A DNA stretch of 10,307 nucleotides from an uncultured Coprococcus sp. (GTDB lineage Bacteria > Bacillota > Clostridia > Lachnospirales > Lachnospiraceae), in NCBI GenBank assembly GCA_900548315.1, contig URJU01000071.1, forward strand, positions 1 to 10,307, in the 5' to 3' direction. The notes under the pieces were generated by a model that had not been told where the DNA came from, ran no database searches, and saw nothing but the letters and a program-made list of their open reading frames with translations. Positions 1 to 5,925 of the stretch are shown here, in pieces. A program made the position numbers and the translations under genes. Every line of letters starts with the position of its first letter. Position 1 is the stretch's first letter.

Positions 1-5
1 TTTAT

Positions 6-14
6 AAAGGGGGT
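6..14 (+). promoter_or_regulatory. Ribosome binding site that fixes the TTG start of mecA
   Basis: The purine-rich run AAAGGGGGT ends 8 bases before the TTG at 23-25. No ATG or GTG in this frame lies nearer, and translation from the TTG gives the typical MecA amino end (MKIERLSENQI), so TTG is the likely start. The promoter is outside the window. Confidence 0.75.
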
Positions 15-22
15 CGATTCTA

Positions 23-898
23 TTGAAGATTGAACGTTTAAGTGAAAATCAGATAAGATGCACACTCAACAAAGCAGATTTAAATGAAAAGCATCTCAAG
101 ATTTCTGAACTTGCTTATGGAACTCAGAAAGCGAGAGAGCTGTTTAGAGATATGATACAGCAGGCATCTGCAGAATTAGGATTCGAGATCGATGACACTC
201 CACTTATGGTTGAGGCCATCCCGGTTTCACCAGACTGTCTCATCCTCATTGTCACAAAGGTTGAAGATCCTGAAGAACTTGACACTCGATTCTCTCGTTT
301 TTCAAAGATTAATGAATATGACATAGATGACGATGACGAAGATTTCGATGACTATGACGATGTGTACGAGCAGGACTCTGAATATGATGACGATGACAAC
401 AATGAAGACAGTATCAATGCAGTCACAAGGATTCAGATCAGCGGCTCAGAGAATGTTCCTGAGGAGATCAAAAAAGTACTTGAGGGACTTTTAAAGAATA
501 TTCCTGGAATCACAGCTGCAGCTTTGGAACCTGCAACTGATACAAACAGCAGCCAGGAGGAAACTGCAGCGGTCAGCGACACCGACAGTTCTGAGAACCA
601 AAAGAAAATTCAGGCACTGTACTCTTTTGATTCTCTGTCAACGATCATCCGCGCATCCAAACAGGTCGCATCGTTCTATTTCAGTGATAACTGTCTGTAC
701 AAGAACCCAGTAAACAATCGATACTACCTGATTGTTTCCAATAGCAGCAATTCAGCAAACGAACTTGCAAGAGTGTGCAGCATCATCGCAGAGTATGGTG
801 TTATGGAAGATATGACATATGCAATTCCAGCACATTTTAAAGAACATTACATTCCGATCATAACAGAGGACGCAATCCAGACTTTATCTGCGCTGTAG
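23..898 (+). CDS. mecA: MecA-like adaptor protein for ClpC/ClpP proteolysis
   Basis: MecA-family adaptors bring substrates (ComK in Bacillus subtilis) to the ClpC unfoldase and are cytoplasmic. The amino-terminal substrate-binding domain spans about residues 1-95, with the family opening MKIERLSENQI. The ClpC-binding carboxyl-terminal domain spans about 195-291, including FDSLSTIIRASK and the YYLIV strand. At 291 aa it is longer than B. subtilis MecA (about 218 aa). The extra length is a linker containing a very acidic stretch (about 99-129, almost all Asp/Glu with some Tyr) and a segment around 130-195 rich in Ser, Thr and Glu. It starts with TTG, preceded by a strong ribosome binding site. 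It is transcribed alone toward a bidirectional hairpin and its nearest downstream gene converges on it. No clpC or competence gene lies in the window, so the substrate is unknown. Family assignment is firm; function in competence is not implied. Confidence 0.9.
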   Translation: MKIERLSENQIRCTLNKADLNEKHLKISELAYGTQKARELFRDMIQQASAELGFEIDDTPLMVEAIPVSPDCLILIVTKVEDPEELDTRFSRFSKINEYDIDDDDEDFDDYDDVYEQDSEYDDDDNNEDSINAVTRIQISGSENVPEEIKKVLEGLLKNIPGITAAALEPATDTNSSQEETAAVSDTDSSENQKKIQALYSFDSLSTIIRASKQVASFYFSDNCLYKNPVNNRYYLIVSNSSNSANELARVCSIIAEYGVMEDMTYAIPAHFKEHYIPIITEDAIQTLSAL

Positions 899-929
899 CA
901 AACTTTATATCTGATTATATTATTTCTGC

Positions 930-981
930 AAAAAAGATAATGCCATATCAGGAATCAGCCTGACATGGCATTATCTTTTTT
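930..981. terminator. Bidirectional intrinsic terminator between mecA and the CpsB-like gene
   Basis: Arms 930-952 and 959-981 are complementary over 23 bp around a 6-base loop. There is one exception: A947 opposite C964, which becomes a G-U pair in the minus-strand RNA. The outer six pairs are A/T only, so each direction gets a U-tract. It lies 31 bases after the mecA stop and 34 bases beyond the stop of the converging gene, so it can serve both. Confidence 0.9.
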
Positions 982-1015
982 TATTTTAAGCTATCTCTGT
1001 GTAATATCGATCATT

Positions 1016-1783
1016 CTATATATCAATATCATCATTTTCTATCACAGCTTTTGGATTCGTATAGAACAATTCAATCATATAATCCTCACCATACTTACGT
1101 TCTATGTACTCAGCACACTCCCTGAGATAAGGTGCCTTATCTTCTGAATCCAACGCATCTGATGCCACAAAATGAACCAAATCTTCTTTGAGGAGCTTTC
1201 TTGAAAAGCTCTTGATATCATGTCCGAGATCTCCCACAACCGCCGATGCACTAATCTGTATATATGCACCAAGCTGTATGAGCTCCTCCACTTTATCCTC
1301 ATCGCCTTCTAGACATTCATACTGCTCTACATCCGCAACAATCGGAATATATCCATCCATATTGATATCCCTTATCGCCTCCGATATAGTCTCAAAGTCT
1401 ATATCATACTCGAATCTGATCATGACATACTTGCTGTCAGCCATCGAATCCAACTGACCTGAGATTATCTTCTGATGATTTTCATCATTGTATTCTATCT
1501 CTCTTCCAAGGTATACCTTATATCCGGGATCTATCCTGCCAGCCTCAATATTAAGCTGTTCCACGATCCTGTCCAGTTTGTCACCATCCATTATAGGATT
1601 TTTCTTGTTATATGGCGGTGTCGCCACTATGGTACGAATTCCCTCTTCATAGGCAATCCTGAGCATCTCTGCCGCTTCTCTCAAATCGTCCGGGCCATCT
1701 TCCATCCCTGGCAGTATATGACAATTAATGTCTATCAGACCAAATGTTTCCTGCCCGGGAGGATTTGTTCCATCAGTTTTCAT
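1016..1783 (-). CDS. CpsB/YwqE-like PHP-fold protein, metal site degenerate (possible pseudo-phosphatase)
   Basis: The order of motifs matches CpsB/YwqE tyrosine phosphatases, Mn-dependent PHP-fold enzymes that dephosphorylate capsule-synthesis tyrosine kinases. Using the start chosen here (255 aa, family size), the motifs are DINCHILPGMEDGP at 18-31, VATPPYNK at 53-60, LGREI at 92-96, MIRFEYD at 121-127, IVADVEQY at 148-155 and VASDALD at 206-212. Compared with the active family pattern, several metal or phosphate residues are replaced: HxH is N20-C-H22, the His after ATP is P57, the Glu of LxEF is R123, the His of AHxER is D151 with Q154 for Arg, and the last His of SDxH is L211. H22, E95 and D209 remain. 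I infer an intact fold with little or no canonical catalysis. An ATG at 1795 is also open but has its ribosome binding site directly adjacent, so the ATG at 1783 is preferred. No capsule or kinase gene is in view. It follows the DUF1858 gene by 50 bases and is probably cotranscribed with it. Confidence 0.7.
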   Translation of the reverse strand: MKTDGTNPPGQETFGLIDINCHILPGMEDGPDDLREAAEMLRIAYEEGIRTIVATPPYNKKNPIMDGDKLDRIVEQLNIEAGRIDPGYKVYLGREIEYNDENHQKIISGQLDSMADSKYVMIRFEYDIDFETISEAIRDINMDGYIPIVADVEQYECLEGDEDKVEELIQLGAYIQISASAVVGDLGHDIKSFSRKLLKEDLVHFVASDALDSEDKAPYLRECAEYIERKYGEDYMIELFYTNPKAVIENDDIDI

Positions 1784-1789
1784 ATATAT

Positions 1790-1793
1790 CTCC
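1790..1793 (-). promoter_or_regulatory. Ribosome binding site choosing the internal ATG of the CpsB-like gene
   Basis: GGAG lies 6 bases before the ATG at 1783. The alternative ATG at 1793-1795 has AAGGA immediately touching it with no spacer and itself overlaps this GGAG, so the shorter product is more likely. Confidence 0.6.
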
Positions 1794-1833
1794 ATTCCTT
1801 ATAGCACACTATGCTTATTATCAAGCAAGTATA

Positions 1834-2046
1834 CTACTCAGCCTCCTTTTTTGCAAGGTAATCGTTGATCTCCTGCTCCAACTCGACCGCATCCAGTCCG
1901 TGAACTGCCGCTGCCTCCTCAAGACTCTCCCCAGCTGCTGCAAGACATCCTATGCAGTGCATTCCTGCTGCCATTAAAATTGCTGCGTTACCAGCATCAA
2001 TTGCCAGTATGTCATTTATAAGCATATCCTTACTTATCTTTGCCAT
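1834..2046 (-). CDS. DUF1858 small redox-disulfide protein
   Basis: This 70-aa protein matches the DUF1858 fold (also described as the hybrid-cluster-protein-associated redox disulfide domain). It has an amino-terminal ISKDMLINDIL segment, then NAAILMAAGMHCIGC with the family's CxxC at C31 and C34, then a short helix-rich acidic tail. Such domains occur alone or fused to redox enzymes; a thiol/disulfide or cluster-related role is supposed but no reaction is established. It is cytoplasmic, with no signal or membrane segment. The ATG has a perfect AGGAGG ten bases upstream and a near-consensus promoter 43 bases upstream of the ATG. It is the first gene of a probable two-gene unit with the CpsB-like gene and is divergent from a ferredoxin gene. 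Family assignment is good, biological role open. Confidence 0.85.
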   Translation of the reverse strand: MAKISKDMLINDILAIDAGNAAILMAAGMHCIGCLAAAGESLEEAAAVHGLDAVELEQEINDYLAKKEAE

Positions 2047-2088
2047 TGTATTATATCCTCCTGTAATTACTCATATTCAGTATCTCTC

Positions 2089-2117
2089 ATTATATTATAC
2101 CCGTTTTTAAATGTCTA
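2089..2117 (-). promoter_or_regulatory. Sigma-A-type promoter for the DUF1858/CpsB-like unit
   Basis: On the minus strand, TAGACA (2112-2117, five of six consensus bases) is separated by exactly 17 bases from a perfect TATAAT (2089-2094). The predicted RNA start near 2082 leaves a leader of about 35 bases carrying the AGGAGG of the DUF1858 gene. Confidence 0.8.
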
Positions 2118-2194
2118 TCCCTTTTATTTATATTGCTCACACCCTTATTGAATCTTAATGAAAAATATACCTTGTTGATAAATATTATTATTAC

Positions 2195-2223
2195 TTGCTT
2201 ATTAATAGTTTTTGTTTTACAAT
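2195..2223 (+). promoter_or_regulatory. Sigma-A-type promoter for the ferredoxin gene
   Basis: TTGCTT (2195-2200) is followed after 17 bases by TACAAT (2218-2223, five of six consensus bases), with an AT-rich stretch upstream. The predicted RNA start near 2230 gives a leader of about 34 bases containing AAGGAGG. The interval 2118-2194 between the two divergent promoters is AT-rich, and I see no clear operator in it. Confidence 0.65.
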
Positions 2224-2263
2224 AAGCGTGTGATTATTTTTACTTTATAAGGAGGAAACAATT

Positions 2264-2434
2264 ATGGCATTCGTTATTGGCGATTCATGTATCGGTTGTG
2301 GTTCATGTGCTGGTTCTTGTCCAGTAGGCGCTATCAGTGATAATGGCGGCGTATTTGTTATCGATGGTTCACAGTGCATCTCATGTGGTGCTTGTGCTGG
2401 TTCTTGTCCAGTAGGAACTATCTCAGAGGAGTAA
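2264..2434 (+). CDS. Clostridial-type 2[4Fe-4S] ferredoxin
   Basis: A 56-codon gene, ATG to TAA, encodes a small acidic cytoplasmic electron carrier. Two CxxCxxCxxxCP motifs bind one [4Fe-4S] cluster each: C9, C12, C15, C19 and C38, C41, C44, C48, each followed by Pro-Val-Gly. This is the classic short clostridial ferredoxin that couples pyruvate:ferredoxin oxidoreductase, hydrogenase and Rnf-type complexes; partners are not in the window. AAGGAGG sits 8 bases before the ATG, and the gene has its own promoter and terminator, so it is monocistronic. Codon choice is strongly restricted (GGT, TCA, TGT, GCT, GTA dominate), unlike the flanking minus-strand genes, which suggests high expression. 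The two halves share an identical 23-base stretch. Confidence 0.93.
   Translation: MAFVIGDSCIGCGSCAGSCPVGAISDNGGVFVIDGSQCISCGACAGSCPVGTISEE
2306..2328 (+). repeat. Internal direct repeat of the ferredoxin gene, copy 1
   Basis: This 23-base stretch recurs identically at 2393-2415, 87 bases on, and encodes the CAGSCPVG part of the first cluster motif. It reflects the ancient internal duplication of this fold. Exact nucleotide identity points to shared optimal codons or gene conversion. Confidence 0.85.
2393..2415 (+). repeat. Internal direct repeat of the ferredoxin gene, copy 2
   Basis: Second identical copy of the 23-base stretch at 2306-2328. It encodes the same eight residues in the second cluster motif. 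Confidence 0.85.
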
Positions 2435-2506
2435 TTTGTACGGTCCATTTGTCGTTTGAGCATTTTGTACAGTATCAATTATATATCTAAACTACAACTA
2501 TTTAAG

Positions 2507-2539
2507 AAAAAGGAAACGGTTAGCATCCGTTTCCTTTTT
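2507..2539. terminator. Bidirectional intrinsic terminator between ferredoxin and the 903-aa protein gene
   Basis: Perfect 13-bp stem (2507-2519 with 2527-2539) around a 7-base loop. T-rich sequence follows on the plus strand and TTTTTCTT follows on the minus strand. It lies 72 bases after the ferredoxin stop and 45 bases beyond the stop of the converging 903-aa gene. Nothing else is visible in 2435-2584. Confidence 0.9.
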
Positions 2540-2584
2540 TTAAAACTTTTATAAATAATATCTTCCAGCTTATCACCTTCCAAG

Positions 2585-5296
2585 CTACTCTGATACATAG
2601 GTATACGACACATTCTGACATACCATCATCATATCAGTATACTCTTCCCTTGAAACAACAATCTCTTTGTTTTCAACCGGATCATAATATCTTATATCCT
2701 CATCATTGTAGCTTACTATGAGAACATACCTTCCATCGTCTATTTTTGATATAACCGGTATGCCATCACTCACATATCCGAGCAGCATGTCCAAAGACAG
2801 TCCCGTCACATCTATGCCCTGATTTTTACCAAGCGCATTCATTGCAGATACAGGGTCGTCATACTGCTTTATCTCATCCTCTGTAACCTGAGCACCCTCA
2901 TATGTCAAAACCATGTGCAGACAGTCCATAAGCGATGCATCAACTGTTCCCGTACTATGATGGAATATTCTTGCTGCTATCGTGTTATACTCCTGACTCT
3001 CCATCTTCCTATATATGACTTCTCCATCACTGGATACAACTATTCCTGCAACCGATTCAGCATAATTTATCGCATCCCCGGCAACATCATATATTTTGGA
3101 AAGTCCCAGATTATCATATACATGATATGTGATCTTATCTCTCTCTATAGTCATTATCATAGAGATATTATGATCATCCACTTTCTCCTTTGTTATATTC
3201 AGATTTGGAATATAACTCAGATATATGTTGTCAGGCACTGTGAAGTACAGCCTGTCATAACCTGTTATAGATGAGTTGTGAACAGTTCCTATGGTCTGTT
3301 TGCTGTCATCCTCCTTAAACGTGATAAAATCGTCCTTGATTGCAACAAATTTGCCACCTGATTTCTCGCCTCTAGTAAGATATAAAAGGTTTGTATTTAC
3401 ATCGACCTGCATAAGATAACAGCCATCCTTTGCATATTCCTTTATCTGCGAACCATCACTGCCAACTATATACAGTTTCTTTGCAGGGATGTTATCTCTA
3501 GATTCATCATTGTACTTTGTCTCCGCAAACGATCCAAGATCCGCATCTATATCTGCATCAGCTATATCCGACACCCCATACACCATATCTGAGTCCTTAA
3601 ATCCATAACATATAAGACATTCTCCGGCACCCGCAGTTATCTCGTAGCTATTTCCCGTCTTCATATTCATGAGTGTTATCTTGGCATTCTTACTCTGATC
3701 CTCATTTTCACCATATGCCATTACTGACATATCTGCAGAAACCATGACATCCCCTGCTGACAAATTTTCAGCAATATATGACTGTCTCTTGTTGTCAATA
3801 TCAACGGCATTCACTTTGCCGCCCATCATATAATAGAACTTCTGCCCATCATAATATGTGAGCCTTGATGTCTCCGTCTTCATCGCCTCATATGGAACAT
3901 TACACTCCACAAACAAAAGCTCATCCACTTCAAGGGTTGCGTAATCAAAAGTGAACAGGCTGACACCAAGCTTGCCTTCATGATCGCCTCTGTTCATGTA
4001 GCCATATACGGAAAACGTGATATTGCCAGCATCAGCAAAATCCATAATATTAATATTATGTGCATCGTACGTTGCCGCATCTTCCGTGTAATCATCTGCA
4101 CAAAAACTATAGACAAGTGTTATCTCACCATCTTCATAATCATACATCCACAGCTGCCCATTTCTCACAAATGCAATCTTCTTGTTATTTTCCACATAAC
4201 GATATTCAAGATCATCAGATGAAACTATTCCTACCTCATACACATTGTTAAGCGCATCTATTCCCGACCTGTCAAAGTACTCATCTACATAGCGATCAAA
4301 GCTTAGCATAGTGATTTTGGGCTCCGTACGCGTTTCCTCTTCCGCCTGACTCGACTGGTCTTCTAAGTCCTCTCTGTAAGAATCAGAATATTCCTCATCA
4401 TAAGCACCGTCTGCACCTGCGCTGCTGTTGTCTTTTACTTCTACCATACTGTAACTAGTTTTATAAAATTCCTTCACAGCGTAATAACTTGTGACATCCT
4501 GATCTGTTATGGAACTGGCCTTATATTCCATCTCTATCACAGCGTAATTAACATCTATCTCCTTTATATACAGATTGACATCACTAACCACCGTTGGTTT
4601 CAGACCATCCCAAATAATATCACCATAGTCATTTGCAAGATTTACGTGTCCAAGACCAAATGAATCGCCTGTCGATGCACCTGTATACTCTACTTTATAA
4701 GATCCTATTACAGACTCAGTCTCCAGCGCTGCAAAATCAAATGTGGCATCATGAAAATCCTTGACTGCCTTCAAAATTTCTGTCTCGTGATAATCGTCAT
4801 TGACAACTATCCTAGTGTAGTACGACGCATCTATATCCCTGTCTGTCTTCACCTTGACAACAAGCATATACTCCATATCCTTCTTGAGATCCATTCTCAC
4901 ATTTATATCAAGTGCATCATACCCGTCACCATTATCCGCAGCCTCTATATCTCCTTTTTCAACCAGCGAATCCCCAGATATGGATCTGATCTCATATGAA
5001 TACCCACTTACATGTGTATTCTGGTTCTCCACAAGTACCTCTATGTGTTTCTGCTCATCAATAGGGGTTATTGAATCCCTCAAAAGCGTTATATCCACGT
5101 CACTTGTATATCCATGCATGCAGTTGAGCAGAGTGTCGCCATAGCTCACATAAGCCAACGGCAGCTCTGCATCCCCCATTTCTTTTGCCAGATTTTCATA
5201 ATTTCTATTTTGAAATATATTGACGAAATAAACTGTAATGACAAACACCAATGCCATGACAATTATTCTAACAAGTACATTTATTTTCTTCTTCAC
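2585..5296 (-). CDS. Membrane-anchored extracytoplasmic protein with propeller-like repeats and a degenerate C39-peptidase-like end
   Basis: I cannot give this 903-aa protein a named function. After MKKK, residues 7-28 form one hydrophobic segment with no obvious cleavage site or lipobox, so the protein is probably anchored with the rest outside. Residues about 45-285 are predicted to be strand-rich. A linker at about 288-326 is dominated by Asp, Glu and Ser. From about 330 to 780, repeated patterns such as KKIAFVRNGQLWMYDYEDG and KKLYIVGSDGSQIKEY suggest a beta-propeller. The last 120 residues follow the layout of C39-type papain-like peptidases (helix ending HMVLTYEG, then a DG-I-PVI strand, GRYVLIV, YYDP), but the catalytic Cys position holds S788 and the catalytic His position R856, while the Asp (D872) is kept. 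The GTG start is supported by AAGGA seven bases upstream. The gene begins 17 bases after the 177-aa gene, which indicates coupling. It ends at a bidirectional terminator. Confidence 0.7.
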   Translation of the reverse strand: MKKKINVLVRIIVMALVFVITVYFVNIFQNRNYENLAKEMGDAELPLAYVSYGDTLLNCMHGYTSDVDITLLRDSITPIDEQKHIEVLVENQNTHVSGYSYEIRSISGDSLVEKGDIEAADNGDGYDALDINVRMDLKKDMEYMLVVKVKTDRDIDASYYTRIVVNDDYHETEILKAVKDFHDATFDFAALETESVIGSYKVEYTGASTGDSFGLGHVNLANDYGDIIWDGLKPTVVSDVNLYIKEIDVNYAVIEMEYKASSITDQDVTSYYAVKEFYKTSYSMVEVKDNSSAGADGAYDEEYSDSYREDLEDQSSQAEEETRTEPKITMLSFDRYVDEYFDRSGIDALNNVYEVGIVSSDDLEYRYVENNKKIAFVRNGQLWMYDYEDGEITLVYSFCADDYTEDAATYDAHNINIMDFADAGNITFSVYGYMNRGDHEGKLGVSLFTFDYATLEVDELLFVECNVPYEAMKTETSRLTYYDGQKFYYMMGGKVNAVDIDNKRQSYIAENLSAGDVMVSADMSVMAYGENEDQSKNAKITLMNMKTGNSYEITAGAGECLICYGFKDSDMVYGVSDIADADIDADLGSFAETKYNDESRDNIPAKKLYIVGSDGSQIKEYAKDGCYLMQVDVNTNLLYLTRGEKSGGKFVAIKDDFITFKEDDSKQTIGTVHNSSITGYDRLYFTVPDNIYLSYIPNLNITKEKVDDHNISMIMTIERDKITYHVYDNLGLSKIYDVAGDAINYAESVAGIVVSSDGEVIYRKMESQEYNTIAARIFHHSTGTVDASLMDCLHMVLTYEGAQVTEDEIKQYDDPVSAMNALGKNQGIDVTGLSLDMLLGYVSDGIPVISKIDDGRYVLIVSYNDEDIRYYDPVENKEIVVSREEYTDMMMVCQNVSYTYVSE

Positions 5297-5303
5297 TTAT
5301 CTA

Positions 5304-5308
5304 TCCTT
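5304..5308 (-). promoter_or_regulatory. Ribosome binding site supporting the GTG start of the 903-aa gene
   Basis: AAGGA ends 7 bases before the GTG at 5294-5296 and lies in the 17-base gap behind the stop codon of the upstream gene. Ribosomes finishing the 177-aa protein would land on it. No nearby ATG gives the MKKK-plus-hydrophobic start. Confidence 0.7.
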
Positions 5309-5313
5309 CTTAA

Positions 5314-5847
5314 CTAATAAAATCTTCTCCTGCGCCTTCTGTGTCTGTCACGCCTTAAGCAGAATTCATTGCATACAAGCATTTCTATTATATTTCTGAT
5401 TACACAATTTACATCACCCGGTCCATCGGGTACATATGGCGGCTCATCCTGCCTGGAAACAGATGCCTCTGAGATTGAAACCTTATATTCATCAGGTATC
5501 TCATTTTTTTCACTCAAATCTCCGTATATCTTTCTTGCAACTTTCCTCATCTCTTCTCTGTCCGGGTATTCCACAAGCATAGGACTCCCTTCATACTCCA
5601 GCTTATCGCACTCTTCCTCAACTGCATCACTGATCTTTTTTACATTGTCCGGATACATCTGTCTCATGTACTCCATGTCCCGGATCAGATCATCTGAATC
5701 ATATATGTTCTCCGGAAGCAATATACCAGAAAGATCCTTTTCAAACCCATCTGCATATTTCAGATTGTAGACTCCGCCTTCTTTTATCAGCCCTTTGAGG
5801 TTCATGTCATATGGACTATATGGAATATATCTGAACTCCTCACTCAT
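5314..5847 (-). CDS. Uncharacterised 177-aa protein with an Arg-rich carboxyl tail
   Basis: I do not recognise a named family. The protein is soluble and mixed-charge, with no signal peptide. It opens with Tyr/Pro-rich YIPYSPYDMN. A central block at about residues 54-105 (RDMEYMRQMYPDNVKKI, EEECDKLEYEGSPMLVEYPD) looks helical and is the most likely conserved core. A short Pro-rich stretch (about 138-147) follows, then NCVIRNIIEMLVCNEFCLRR. The last dozen residues are nearly all Arg with His, ending FY. The tail could bind nucleic acid, membrane phosphates or a polyanionic surface; similar basic tails occur in some spore-coat proteins, but nothing here proves that. The ATG has GGGAG six bases upstream, but that site lies inside a long stem. 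It is followed 17 bases later by the 903-aa membrane protein gene, so the two probably act together. The coding region is real by length, ribosome binding site and context. Confidence 0.7.
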   Translation of the reverse strand: MSEEFRYIPYSPYDMNLKGLIKEGGVYNLKYADGFEKDLSGILLPENIYDSDDLIRDMEYMRQMYPDNVKKISDAVEEECDKLEYEGSPMLVEYPDREEMRKVARKIYGDLSEKNEIPDEYKVSISEASVSRQDEPPYVPDGPGDVNCVIRNIIEMLVCNEFCLRRDRHRRRRRRFY

Positions 5848-5852
5848 ACAAA

Positions 5853-5905
5853 TCTCCCTGTCTGCATTATTGTGTATTTATTACATAAATATGCAGATAG
5901 GGAGA
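5853..5905 (-). promoter_or_regulatory. Leader hairpin enclosing the ribosome binding site of the 177-aa gene
   Basis: Arms 5853-5867 and 5891-5905 pair over 15 positions with a single C-A mismatch in the minus-strand RNA, around a 23-base loop. The downstream arm contains the complete GGGAGA ribosome binding site, leaving only UUUGU before the AUG. The upstream arm supplies a matching UCUCCC anti-site. The hairpin starts 20 bases after the pfk stop codon. It lacks a good U-tract, so translation control is a better reading than termination. Confidence 0.6.
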
Positions 5906-5925
5906 GTGTGTGACCACAAATATTT

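Noticed and set aside
965..1147. A 60-codon hydrophobic frame starting inside the first terminator
   Set aside because: It begins in the terminator arm, lacks a ribosome binding site and overlaps the end of the CpsB-like gene on the other strand.
2176..2195. AT-rich GATAAATATTATTATTAC as a Fur-like operator near the ferredoxin promoter
   Set aside because: Resemblance to the Fur box is only what AT-rich DNA gives by chance; there is no clean dyad symmetry.
2245..2478. A 77-codon minus-strand frame covering the ferredoxin gene
   Set aside because: It is an antisense shadow with Pro/Glu/His repeats that mirror the Gly- and Cys-rich ferredoxin codons; the plus-strand ferredoxin has a promoter, ribosome binding site and terminator.
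5853..5905. The leader inverted repeat as an intrinsic terminator of pfk
   Set aside because: The loop is long (23 bases) and the sequence after the stem is TTTGTATG, not a U-tract; overlap with a ribosome binding site fits translation control better.
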